Positions 7,610 to 14,730 are shown, counted from the first letter of the stretch. The stretch: 27,079 nucleotides of DNA from Candidatus Mancarchaeum sp. (GCA_027364995.1 DAHXOG010000001.1:1-27079), one strand, 5' to 3'. The notes: generated by a model not told the origin, from the sequence alone. Made by a program: numbers and translations.

Positions 7610-8629
7610 TCATAGAGTTGCACCTCTGGGCGTATCAGTGCTGCCTTTGAATACATCCCTGTCTGCATTCAATTGACCTACGTTGAAATCCAATGGTTGA
7701 CGCAAAGCGATATTGAACGATGCATTTGCGTCTGCGTGGTCAACGTGGCCACAGGAGTGGCACACGAATTTCTTTTGTTCCCTAATCCCTATGTTTCCAC
7801 ACCTTGAACACTCCTTGGATGTGTTTTTAGGTTCGACATAAGTTAGTGGTATTCCATATAATTCTGCCTTATATTCGATGAAGGTCTGCAATTGGTAGAA
7901 AGACCAACTATGTAGATTATAGTTGAAGTTTCTTGAATGCCGTCTATTCTGTCTTATCCCCTCCAATGCCTCAAGTTTGATTCCAGCATTTTGTTCTTTG
8001 GCAATCTCAACAATCTCTTTTGAAATCTTATGATTAAGGTCTCTAACGATCCTTGACTCCCTGTTCTTTATCTTTTTTACCAATCCATACTTTCCTTGTT
8101 TCTGCAACTTCCTTCTGATATTCTTATATTTATTGTGAACATGCAAAGCCTCTTTTCCAAGTTTCCATATCTTTCCTGTATCAGCGTTTCCTACGACTGC
8201 AACGTGTCCAGTTGTATTTCTGTCAATTCCCAACCATGTCTTTGGTTCTATCTCAGGTTGTGATTTTATGCTGACTGAAACATATATGTATTCATTATCG
8301 AGTTCTATCTGGTTTATCTTCTCGTAGTCGTTCCTGAAAGAATAGGTTGTATCGAATTTGAGGCATGGAATTTCTATCTTCCTCTCTTCCCTGTTGAATT
8401 TTATGGACTGCGATGGAACTGTCAGTTTTATCCTATTGACTGATTTGATAGTCTTGTTGTTTCCATATTTCTTGAGGATCTGGTTTGAAATTGCGGACTT
8501 CAAACCAAAGCAACTCACGTCTTTTGAAGACCTTGTTTTGTGAGTTAGGGCGTACTCGGCAATCTTTCTTGCCTTTTCTAACTCTGAGGAGAAGTCTTTG
8601 TTGTGTTTTATCTTGAATGTTAAAATCAT
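7610..8629 (-). CDS. tnpB: TnpB RNA-guided nuclease of the IS200/IS605 element
   Basis: 339 aa from the chosen ATG. The RuvC-like active site is complete: Asp in WLGIDRN, Glu in IKLEALEGI, and Asp in HADANASFNIA. The inserted zinc ribbon is present (CSRCG ... CHSCG). TnpB proteins are RNA-guided DNA nucleases that use a guide RNA overlapping the tnpB 3' end and transposon right end and help retain the element at its donor site; they are ancestors of Cas12. The frame is open for 20 more codons, but that stretch overlaps the passenger gene. The ATG at 8629 lies 4 nt after the passenger stop, with GTGATG just upstream, implying translational coupling. No truncation or missing catalytic residue is seen. 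Confidence 0.93.
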   Translation of the reverse strand: MILTFKIKHNKDFSSELEKARKIAEYALTHKTRSSKDVSCFGLKSAISNQILKKYGNNKTIKSVNRIKLTVPSQSIKFNREERKIEIPCLKFDTTYSFRNDYEKINQIELDNEYIYVSVSIKSQPEIEPKTWLGIDRNTTGHVAVVGNADTGKIWKLGKEALHVHNKYKNIRRKLQKQGKYGLVKKIKNRESRIVRDLNHKISKEIVEIAKEQNAGIKLEALEGIRQNRRHSRNFNYNLHSWSFYQLQTFIEYKAELYGIPLTYVEPKNTSKECSRCGNIGIREQKKFVCHSCGHVDHADANASFNIALRQPLDFNVGQLNADRDVFKGSTDTPRGATL

Positions 8630-8633
8630 TTCA

Positions 8634-9095
8634 TCACACGCAATACATTGTTCCAGATATATTAGAATGGAAAATAGCAGTTGAGACATTATTTTTTATA
8701 TTCACCATTACTAATTGTGTTGGAGGTATGCCTTCACATGGACTTCCGAAACTTTGGAACACATTTACATTCATTATTTCAACAAATTGATTGCCATTTG
8801 TAGCATTGTGCATGCATGCTCCACAGTCGTCATATATTAATATCTGGATGGATGTTGGGTTTACTTTCAGCAATTTGAATCCTTCAAATCTTTCTCCAAC
8901 ATTACATGATATTGTGCTTTCATTATTCGCCAATTTAACCTGAGTATTTACAATAGTGCAGTTTCCAGTTGAATTTAGTTCAGATGAAGTTATAGTAGCG
9001 ACTTTAGGAGTTGTTGAATAGAAAGCAATAACAGCAATTGCTATCACTGCAATGATGATTGCACATATAATCAATAGAATCTTTAGGAGGCTCAT
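8634..9095 (-). CDS. Secreted/membrane-anchored Cys- and sequon-containing passenger protein inside the transposon
   Basis: 153 aa. Residues 4-25 form a strong hydrophobic segment (LLKILLIICAIIIAVIAIAV), a signal anchor. The remaining 125 residues are predicted external, with six N-glycosylation sequons and six cysteines, including a CGAC pair (DDCGACMHN). The ATG overlaps the tnpA stop (ATGA) and the stop is 4 nt before the tnpB ATG, so the three genes form one coupled unit. No known family is recognised, and IS605 elements normally carry only tnpA and tnpB. It could be real cargo or a captured host gene. CGAC recalls a thiol-redox CxxC, but no thioredoxin fold can be claimed. The arrangement is seen; function is unknown. 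Confidence 0.8.
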   Translation of the reverse strand: MSLLKILLIICAIIIAVIAIAVIAFYSTTPKVATITSSELNSTGNCTIVNTQVKLANNESTISCNVGERFEGFKLLKVNPTSIQILIYDDCGACMHNATNGNQFVEIMNVNVFQSFGSPCEGIPPTQLVMVNIKNNVSTAIFHSNISGTMYCV

Positions 9096-9484
9096 ACTTT
9101 ATCCCATTGTTGTTCTATATACTTCTTGATTGTTGCAGCAGAAACATTTCCTGCTGTTGAAAGGAAATATGAACGTGTCCATAGAGTAGGCATCTTTAGG
9201 AGTTCCGGGAACTCATTTCTTAAATATCTTGAACTTCTACCTTTGAATCTCTTGACTACTATTTCTGGTCTTGACCTTACGTCAGCAGAAATGAATAGAT
9301 GGACATGGTCTGGCATGACTTCTTTTGAGATAATTTCCCATCCATTTTCAAGTGCAACATCAAACATGATTTCTTCAAGTCTTTTTTTAATGTCTCCTAC
9401 CAATAACTTCCTCCTGTATTTCGGACAGAATACTATGTGGTAGTTTACCATTGTTACAGTTGTTCTATTATGTTTGTATTCCAT
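9092..9484 (-). CDS. tnpA: TnpA, Y1 HUH transposase of the IS200/IS605 element
   Basis: 130 aa, the usual length. The metal-binding HUH motif is H60-V-H62 in PDHVHLFIS, and the catalytic tyrosine is Y122 in IKKYIEQQ near the C-terminus. It moves the element as a single-stranded circle, cutting and joining at end hairpins. The N-terminus (VNYHIVFCPKYRRK) is characteristic. AAGGAT lies 4 nt before the ATG, and TATGTATATAAATT at about 9514-9527 is a likely promoter. The stop codon is shared with the start of the passenger gene. It appears intact. Confidence 0.95.
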   Translation of the reverse strand: MEYKHNRTTVTMVNYHIVFCPKYRRKLLVGDIKKRLEEIMFDVALENGWEIISKEVMPDHVHLFISADVRSRPEIVVKRFKGRSSRYLRNEFPELLKMPTLWTRSYFLSTAGNVSAATIKKYIEQQWDKV

Positions 9485-9561
9485 ACAATCCTTAGATACT
9501 ATATATACCTTCTAATTTATATACATATGCTTCTATCAAATTGCAAGGCATTCGCATTCAT

Positions 9562-9582
9562 CCCACGATTGGAAATCGTGGG
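9562..9582. repeat. Left-end hairpin of the IS605-type element
   Basis: CCCACGATT, a 3-base loop (GGA) and AATCGTGGG form a perfect 9-bp stem upstream of tnpA. It matches the right-end hairpin in 8 of 9 stem positions. Confidence 0.75.
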
Positions 9583-9600
9583 CTTTCTGCTAATCATTCT

Positions 9601-9708
9601 GTAAGGCTGAGCGATGAGCACGACGATTATAAGTGGGCTAATATTGAGGAAGTGAAGGCTGGCCCTCTCGCTGCAGGATTGCACAACACACTTGCCAAAA
9701 TCGCATGA
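9601..9708 (+). pseudogene. C-terminal remnant of a Nudix hydrolase next to the transposon
   Basis: In one plus frame the bases read VRLSDEHDDYKW, then ANIEEVKAGPLAAGLHNTL, then a TGA at 9706-9708. SDEH-x-D-Y-x-W followed by xxIEE is typical of the last third of Nudix (MutT-like) hydrolases. No start codon or Nudix box (G-x5-E-x7-R-E-U-x-E-E) remains. Reading leftward, the frame runs into the left end of the IS605-type element. The sequence on the far side of the element (7396-7552) does not contain the missing N-terminus in any plus frame, so the gene was lost by more than a simple insertion. Confidence 0.55.
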
Positions 9709-9721
9709 ATAAAGCTTCTTG

Positions 9722-9763
9722 TGGCATTCACAAAGGTTATAAATATATTATCTATGTGAATAT
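9722..9763 (+). repeat. Promoter/operator repeat, copy 1 (upstream of abiEi)
   Basis: These 42 bp match 11236-11277 at 39 positions. The copy contains TTATAAATA (TATA box, about 9737-9745) framed by ATTCACA at 9726-9732 and its reverse complement TGTGAAT at 9755-9761. The predicted transcript start is near 9767 and the ATG is at 9775, so the message is nearly leaderless. AbiEi proteins are known to repress their own promoter through inverted repeats, so this is a good operator candidate. Confidence 0.65.
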
Positions 9764-9774
9764 TATAGAGCTTT

Positions 9775-10383
9775 ATGCAAACCGAAGAGCTTATTAGGAC
9801 ACTTGCAAATTTGGATATGCCGGTATTTACTACTGGCGATGTAGCGAGCATTGCCGGCAAAAGCCGTACTTACATAAGGGTATATCTTGCTAACCTTACG
9901 CGAAGAGGTGCAATAGAGAAAATAGAAAGGGGAAAGTATTGCCTAAGGGATACATCTGCTTATACCATAGCATCAAGAATTACCGAAAATTCGTATATTG
10001 CATTAATAAGCGCCGCAAGGTTCTACAACATTACAACACAGTTGCCCAACACTATATTGATTTTCAGCACTGCTTACCACAGGCCCATGAATGTAAAAGG
10101 CGGTTACAAAGTAAGGTTCATTAAGATAGGCAAAAAAATGCTATATGGATTTAGCGAGCACAATGGCACATATGTATCAGATATAGAGAAGATATTTGTC
10201 GACGATGTTTATTACCATAGACATTTAAGCTACGATGAGGAGTTAGAAACCACAATAATAAGGGGCATATTGGATAAAGAAAGGCTTATCGAGTATGCAC
10301 ACATGTCTGGAAATGCAAGAGTGATTAATGCCATTAGCGATGTACTCAATGAAACTAAAGAAAAGATGAGGTTGAAAGCATGA
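9775..10383 (+). CDS. AbiEi-like antitoxin/transcriptional repressor
   Basis: 202 aa. An N-terminal winged helix-turn-helix (about 17-58) has TTGDVASIAGKSRTYIRVYL then RRGAIEKIERGKYCL, the usual wHTH of the AbiEi group. A C-terminal domain of about 140 residues follows. In type IV toxin-antitoxin systems (AbiE), AbiEi counteracts the nucleotidyltransferase AbiEii and represses the operon. The stop overlaps the next start (ATGATG/TGA), so the pair is coupled. The promoter lies inside a 36-bp inverted repeat. The family call rests on the wHTH plus the adjacent AbiEii-type nucleotidyltransferase. Confidence 0.8.
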   Translation: MQTEELIRTLANLDMPVFTTGDVASIAGKSRTYIRVYLANLTRRGAIEKIERGKYCLRDTSAYTIASRITENSYIALISAARFYNITTQLPNTILIFSTAYHRPMNVKGGYKVRFIKIGKKMLYGFSEHNGTYVSDIEKIFVDDVYYHRHLSYDEELETTIIRGILDKERLIEYAHMSGNARVINAISDVLNETKEKMRLKA

Positions 10384-11123
10384 TGCATTACACGAAGCCA
10401 TGGTATACAGATGAACAGAAGATAAAAAGGGAGATTCAGGTATTCCTATTATGCAAATTATACAGCAATGATGCCGGACTTGTATTCAAGGGAGGCACTG
10501 CAATAGACCTATTTTACGGTTCGAATAGGTTTTCAGAAGATCTGGACTTCTGCGGCAAAGACATGGAAGGCCTTACAGATATAGATGAGGCAATAGAAAG
10601 GCTTGACACAGATACTGAGTATGAAATTAGAAATGATTGGCATGCAGAACGCGAGATGCACGCGCGCTTCGTTAGGTATTTGCTTAAGGTTTACAACAAA
10701 AGGCTAGATAAGCTTGTAGAAATGATAATCGATTATTCTGCAGACGTGCCAAAATACCATTCAGATAAGCAATTGCTTAAATGCGGCAAAGCATTGGCAA
10801 GCGTTGATGTCATGCAGCCTAAGGAGATACTTGCGGAAAAGGTAAGTGCCATAATGACAAGGCAGAAGGCGCGCGACCTTTATGACTTGTATTACCTTGC
10901 TGTTGTAAGAGGTTTTCCTGTTGAGTTAAAGGATATTTATGAAAAATGTTCAAAGGGCTTTAGTGCAGGGCCAGTTAAATATTCCTTCAGGGCATTTGGA
11001 GAAAGAGTCTTGAAGCTTAAGAGTAGATGGGGCGAATTAGACCCCTTATTGGAAAATTCAAGAGTTTACAAGTTTGACTTAGTATCAAAGGAAGTGCTAG
11101 ATAAGCTCAAATCCATTCAATGA
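10380..11123 (+). CDS. AbiEii-like nucleotidyltransferase toxin
   Basis: 247 aa. The nucleotidyltransferase core is FKGGTAIDLFYGSNRF (36-51) followed by SEDLDF (52-57), with the GG-T and S-x-D-x-D metal-binding signature of the AbiEii/DUF1814 family. MQPKEILAEKVSA and ARDLYDLYYL in the middle are further family hallmarks. Characterised relatives (MenT, AbiEii) block growth by nucleotide transfer, in some cases onto tRNA 3' ends; the target here is not known. ATG 10380 overlaps the antitoxin stop, and a second ATG follows directly at 10383. A T-rich terminator-like stretch follows the stop. Confidence 0.87.
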   Translation: MMHYTKPWYTDEQKIKREIQVFLLCKLYSNDAGLVFKGGTAIDLFYGSNRFSEDLDFCGKDMEGLTDIDEAIERLDTDTEYEIRNDWHAEREMHARFVRYLLKVYNKRLDKLVEMIIDYSADVPKYHSDKQLLKCGKALASVDVMQPKEILAEKVSAIMTRQKARDLYDLYYLAVVRGFPVELKDIYEKCSKGFSAGPVKYSFRAFGERVLKLKSRWGELDPLLENSRVYKFDLVSKEVLDKLKSIQ

Positions 11124-11151
11124 ATCCCAAAACTTATAATTTACAGAAGCA

Positions 11152-11181
11152 GTTTTTGTTTATATTTTGTTTTTTTAATTA
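11152..11181 (+). terminator. T-rich terminator after the AbiE-like pair
   Basis: TTTTTGTTTATATTTTG followed by a run of seven T lies about 28 bp after the abiEii stop. Oligo-T tracts on the non-template strand are the normal archaeal termination signal. Confidence 0.5.
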
Positions 11182-11235
11182 GGCAAAACGTATAATTAAA
11201 ACAAAAATGGGATTCTTATTTGCGCTATGGTTTGT

Positions 11236-11277
11236 TGGCATTCACAAAGATTATGAATATATTATCTATGTAAATAT
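11236..11277 (+). repeat. Promoter/operator repeat, copy 2 (degenerate)
   Basis: 39 of 42 bases match the abiEi promoter repeat at 9722-9763. The left arm ATTCACA is intact, the right arm is TGTAAAT (one change), and the TATA box is changed from TTATAAATA to TTATGAATA. No intact gene follows it at the matching distance. Confidence 0.7.
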
Positions 11278-11552
11278 AGCTATTCTCATGTTGAAATTAA
11301 GGATATTTGATTGTATTCACCAATTCACAAATATTATCAAATGAGCATATTCTTGAATATTATAATGTGGTATGCGTTGCAATAAAGCATTTAGTCTGCT
11401 ATTATAAAACTTGTCGGTTCTGGAAGAAACTTTCGTCAGAGAAATTTATAAGTAACAGTACATTGCAACCAATATTGGAAATAGGGCGTTCGGAAATTGT
11501 AAGCTTTGGCACATTGCCATAAAGCGAAGTTGCAAGTGCGATATTGATTTGG

Positions 11553-12317
11553 ATGTATAGCGTACAAAAGGCATTTGATGAGCTCGTAAAGGCTGCAAAA
11601 AATGATAATGAAGTAGTCGGCGTATTCCTTGGAGGAAGCAGGACAAAGCCGCCATTTAAACCAAGCGCCGACTATGATATAGGCATAGTGGCAAAAAGTA
11701 GTGCTGCTGACCGTGCAATGGAGAAATACCGTTTAATGAAAAAGCAGTCTTTGCAGAACGGCATGCCTATGCTTGATATCTTTATATTTAGCAATTCTGA
11801 TTTTGCGGAAAAGCCCAAAACTATAGACCCTTCTTCATATTATTATGAGCATGCCAAGGTTCTTGCAGGAGGTAAGCGTTTCGCTGACCTAATAAAAGCC
11901 AAAGGGATGATAGCTGAAAATCTGGCCGACAGATATGTCGCAGATAGCCTCAACGGATACATATACCATACATACAATATGGTAAAATGCATTAAGGATA
12001 ATCGTGTTTTGGCATCAAAACTGGAAAGCAGCGCTGCGGTTATCTGCCTCATAAATTTCGTGTTCGGACTTGAAAGGAGGTTTACCCCGTTTTATGGCTA
12101 TCTTGAGTGGGAGCTGACAAACCACCCGCCAAAGAACCTTCCGTTAAATAAACAGCTCTTCATAAAAAGCCTTAACGATGCAATAAACGAATATAATGCA
12201 AATGCGCACAAAAGGCTGTACAAAGCAATGCTCAATGTCGCAAAAAAATTTCCGCAATGCAAAGGAGTGATAGAAAGCTGGAATAGCGTGCAAGACTTTA
12301 TGGAGGACATGTTATAA
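11553..12317 (+). CDS. Nucleotidyltransferase-domain protein, function unknown
   Basis: 254 aa. The N-terminal nucleotidyltransferase motif is FLGGSRTK (25-32) with the paired acidic residues D40 and D42 in SADYDIGIV, the G-G-S-x9-D-x-D pattern of the pol-beta superfamily. The C-terminal 150 residues are mostly helical with conserved-looking aromatic patches. Candidates include a toxin-antitoxin MNT-type enzyme with a helical partner domain, or a small-molecule nucleotidyltransferase of the aminoglycoside type; sequence alone does not decide. TTG 11544 is open in frame, but ATG 11553 is preferred. It follows the AbiE-like pair, so a defence role is possible (inference). Confidence 0.75.
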   Translation: MYSVQKAFDELVKAAKNDNEVVGVFLGGSRTKPPFKPSADYDIGIVAKSSAADRAMEKYRLMKKQSLQNGMPMLDIFIFSNSDFAEKPKTIDPSSYYYEHAKVLAGGKRFADLIKAKGMIAENLADRYVADSLNGYIYHTYNMVKCIKDNRVLASKLESSAAVICLINFVFGLERRFTPFYGYLEWELTNHPPKNLPLNKQLFIKSLNDAINEYNANAHKRLYKAMLNVAKKFPQCKGVIESWNSVQDFMEDML

Positions 12318-12357
12318 CTGCGCCTTTGTATTTTTCTTCTGTTGCAGGCGTTCCAGA

Positions 12358-13416
12358 TTATTTGCGCAGCATGGCTCCTGTTGCGTCGGCAAGCTTATCG
12401 TAGCCGTCCTTCCTTAGCAGTGATGCAAGGCCTGTGTTTATCCTATTTACTATTCCCGGGCCCTCAAACACCATGGCAGTATAAAGCTGCACAAGGGATG
12501 CGCCGTTGAGGATCCTTGCATATACCTCTTCCGCAGAGTCTATGCCTCCTACGGACACTATCTTTACGCTTTGCCCAAACTCATTGTATAAGGTCTTCAG
12601 GGCATTCCTGCTGTATCTCTTCAATGCATCGCCGCTTATGCCTCCATGCCTATTCGATCCTGGAAGAAGCGTAAAGTCCCTGGAAGTATTAGTTGCAATT
12701 ATGCCATCGCCATGCGCCTCCGACACTGCATGGCCTATCTCGATTATGTGCTTGGCGATACTGTCGGGTGATATCTTCAGAAGCACTGGCTTCATGGCTA
12801 TGCGTTTGACCTCCTTTATTACATCTAAAACGAATTCCGTATTTTCCAGCTCGCGCAGGCTTTGCGTATTCGGAGAGGACAGGTTTATGGCTATATATGA
12901 GGCGTGCCTTCCAAGTATGGATGCAAGCCTTGAATACTCTTCCAAAGCGTTTTCGTTTGGAGTAGATCTGCCCCTGCCTATGCTTATGCCGACAGGCAGC
13001 GGGAATTGCGCTTTTCCAGAGAGCCTTGCGCTTATGCGCGCAGCCCCGTCATTGTTGAAGCCGAGCATGTTCTGTATGCTTTTATCCTTTGGAAACCTGA
13101 ACATCCTTGGTTTATCATTGCCTTCCTGAGGCTCCAATGTAACGGTTCCTATCTCCGTGAAGCCGAAGCCAAGCATATGTGCGGCATTTATGAGCCTGGC
13201 GTTCTTGTCGAAGCCAGCAGCCATGCCGATAGGGCTGCTTGCCACTGATCCGAATGCATCAGATTCCAAAGACTTATCATTATGAAGCTTAGGGACGAAA
13301 GGCCTAAGCAGGAATGGCAGGCTTTCTGCAACCTTCATGTAGTGTTCTGCCAATGAATTGGCCCTTTCCGGGTCCATCTTGAAAAGCACAGGCTTTATTT
13401 TTTTATACGCGTCCAT
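12358..13416 (-). CDS. pyrD: Dihydroorotate dehydrogenase, class 2 (quinone-dependent)
   Basis: 352 aa. It oxidises dihydroorotate to orotate in pyrimidine synthesis. Class 2 features are an N-terminal helical extension of about 50 residues for membrane/quinone contact, GMAAGFDKNA, GTVTLEPQEGNDKPRMFRFP across two short segments, catalytic serine in NLSSPNT (class 1 has Cys), KISPDS, ATNTS, and VSVGGIDSAEE with the FMN phosphate site. ATG 13416 is chosen over GTG 13425 because AGGTG lies 6 nt upstream. The quinone-linked class implies a membrane quinone pool and suggests a respiratory chain, notable if this is a DPANN lineage. It stands alone, with no other pyrimidine gene in the window. Confidence 0.93.
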   Translation of the reverse strand: MDAYKKIKPVLFKMDPERANSLAEHYMKVAESLPFLLRPFVPKLHNDKSLESDAFGSVASSPIGMAAGFDKNARLINAAHMLGFGFTEIGTVTLEPQEGNDKPRMFRFPKDKSIQNMLGFNNDGAARISARLSGKAQFPLPVGISIGRGRSTPNENALEEYSRLASILGRHASYIAINLSSPNTQSLRELENTEFVLDVIKEVKRIAMKPVLLKISPDSIAKHIIEIGHAVSEAHGDGIIATNTSRDFTLLPGSNRHGGISGDALKRYSRNALKTLYNEFGQSVKIVSVGGIDSAEEVYARILNGASLVQLYTAMVFEGPGIVNRINTGLASLLRKDGYDKLADATGAMLRK

Positions 13417-13666
13417 ATCTGACACCTGTTTTGATTGATTTTAATGCGTTGTTCATGACTAACGGCACATACGCGAATAATATGCTTTTAGCATTATGAA
13501 AAAGCATATGGCCATATATTATGATACTTGCTTTTAGGCTGCATTATAACTATTCGCATAATATTTAATTTTTGCGATATTGAGAAATTTGCACCGTACC
13601 ATTGAAAAATGACATTCCTAAAACTTCCAGCAGTAACGAGAAGCAGATTCAGACCTTATCTTAATT

Positions 13667-14179
13667 TTACCAGTAGTGTGCGACAGTGTCTCCGCTTTCG
13701 TACTCCCTCTGATAGTACAAGGCTTCGGATTGCCTTGCCTTTGCTATCTCGTTGTTGCGCTTTTCTGACTTAAAAGAAGCAACTGCAACTATGGAAGCCA
13801 TTACGCCTATAGTTGTGGACACTCCAACCATCGCAAGGTTCATTGAGGATTTCAATAGATCCTCATAGCCTATGATCGATGCGCTTACAGCAGTTAATAC
13901 GCTGTTTATCTTCGCAAGGTTTCCGAAGTTATGCGCCAAGGCTTCGTGCTTTTTGGAAAGCTCTTTATACAACTCTGCAGTTGTCTTTGACAGCTCAGCC
14001 ATGTCTTTTTTATAATCGGAATCGTTGCCGGCATCTATGTCATTGTACGCTTTGTCATTGGCATTCAATGCCGTTTTTAGCAATTCATCGATTTTGCCAT
14101 TATCTTTTCTCAATAAGCCAAGCATGCGCCGAGCGGGCTTCTTGGCTGTTCCCTTTTGTCCTTCCGTATCTTTTTGCAT
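13667..14179 (-). CDS. Small coiled-coil membrane protein, unidentified
   Basis: 170 aa from ATG 14179 (GGTG lies 7 nt upstream; 15 more codons are open before it). The N-terminal part is basic. The middle is charged and helical, likely coiled coil (about 30-105, KKDMAELSKTTAELYKELSK). Two close hydrophobic stretches follow (INSVLTAVSASIIG and LAMVGVSTTIGVMASIVAVA), and then a charged, Tyr-rich C-terminus. It is probably an inner-face membrane protein. No family is recognised and no operon partner is evident. Confidence 0.65.
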   Translation of the reverse strand: MQKDTEGQKGTAKKPARRMLGLLRKDNGKIDELLKTALNANDKAYNDIDAGNDSDYKKDMAELSKTTAELYKELSKKHEALAHNFGNLAKINSVLTAVSASIIGYEDLLKSSMNLAMVGVSTTIGVMASIVAVASFKSEKRNNEIAKARQSEALYYQREYESGDTVAHYW

Positions 14180-14284
14180 ATAAGCACACCATTGCAGTTT
14201 AGCATTATGCATTCTGCTTTTCAAATATTTATTTTATTGGTATTGATGATTGGGTTGCGGATTTATCAATATAAGAAAAAGAAG

Positions 14285-14369
14285 CGCCGGGAGTGGGAAT
14301 CGAACCCACGGAGGCTTATACAGCCAAACAGCTTAGCAGGCTGCCGCCCTACCGCTAGGCGACCCCGGC
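14285..14369 (-). tRNA. tRNA-Ser (GCU anticodon)
   Basis: The 85-nt minus-strand cloverleaf has acceptor strands GCCGGGG and TCCCGGC (closing G-U), discriminator G, T-arm GTGGG-TTCGATT-CCCAC, anticodon stem GCAGC/GCTGT with loop CTGCTAA (anticodon GCT), and a long variable arm with GGCT/AGCC stem, the hallmark of tRNA-Ser. No intron is needed and CCA is not encoded. It reads AGC/AGU codons. Confidence 0.93.
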
Positions 14370-14441
14370 ATTATGCTTATATGCTTGTCGCAATGCTTAT
14401 CTTTTATGCGTCCTGTATTTATTGATTACGTGCATTAAAAG

Positions 14442-14711
14442 CCTTAGTGGCGGAAGCCGGCTTAGCCATGAATGCCATTGTCGCGTAGACCATGCTTCTG
14501 CTCAGCCCCGTATCCTCAGAGCGTAGTCTAAATGTGCTTAAGGTTGCTCCTTCCGGCCTGGCCTGGTTCGCGCAATAGGCTACCACCAAGGGCAAGACCT
14601 CAACGCTTCTGCATGGGCGCGGCCGCAGCATGCATGACGCATCCGGCATTGGCCCACCAGAAAGGGATTTGTGAGCGGGAAACCCTTAGCTTCCCAGCCT
14701 ATCCGCCAAGG
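14442..14711 (-). ncRNA. SRP RNA (7S RNA)
   Basis: The minus strand at 14542-14569 reads GAACCAGGCCAGG then CCGGAAGGAGCAACC, the helix 8 core bound by SRP54 (family ACCAGGUCAGG...CCGGAAGGA..CA). The ends pair: 5' CCTTGGCGG and 3' CCGCC-ACT-AAGG make the terminal helix. A GGGTTTCCCGCTCAC segment near the 5' end fits an Alu-type domain. The length of about 270 nt is close to archaeal 7S RNA. The exact ends are estimated from the terminal helix and the TATA box. Confidence 0.9.
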
Positions 14712-14730
14712 TTAATATTCAATAAAGAGT

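Larger units (their letters stand above)
7553..9600 (-). mobile_element. IS200/IS605-family insertion element with tnpA, passenger gene and tnpB
   Basis: A roughly 2-kb element with no terminal inverted repeats. Instead each end has a subterminal hairpin, as expected for HUH Y1 (peel-and-paste) transposons: CCCACGAAT/ATTCGTGGG near the tnpB end and CCCACGATT/AATCGTGGG near the tnpA end. Order in the direction of transcription is tnpA, a 153-aa membrane protein gene, tnpB. Both catalytic proteins look intact. Exact ends are estimates: on the minus strand TTAC lies next to the left edge near 9601, and GGATGTCA follows the right hairpin. The left edge abuts a Nudix gene fragment. Confidence 0.85.
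11124..11552. other. 429-bp gene-poor spacer
   Basis: It holds the T-rich terminator, the second promoter/operator repeat (11236-11277), an 18-codon open stretch from ATG 11289, a weak 71-codon frame with no recognisable features, and GAAATTTATAAGT near 11439-11451, the likely promoter of the nucleotidyltransferase that follows. I see no supported gene. It may be the remains of a second promoter-plus-gene unit. Confidence 0.5.

Noticed and set aside
11307..11522. 71-codon ORF after the second abiE promoter repeat
   Set aside because: It starts with TTG without a ribosome-binding site, has odd composition and no recognisable motif; treated as chance or decayed sequence.
12506..13129. 207-codon plus-strand ORF opposite pyrD
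   Set aside because: It is fully antisense to well-conserved PyrD codons; shadow frame.
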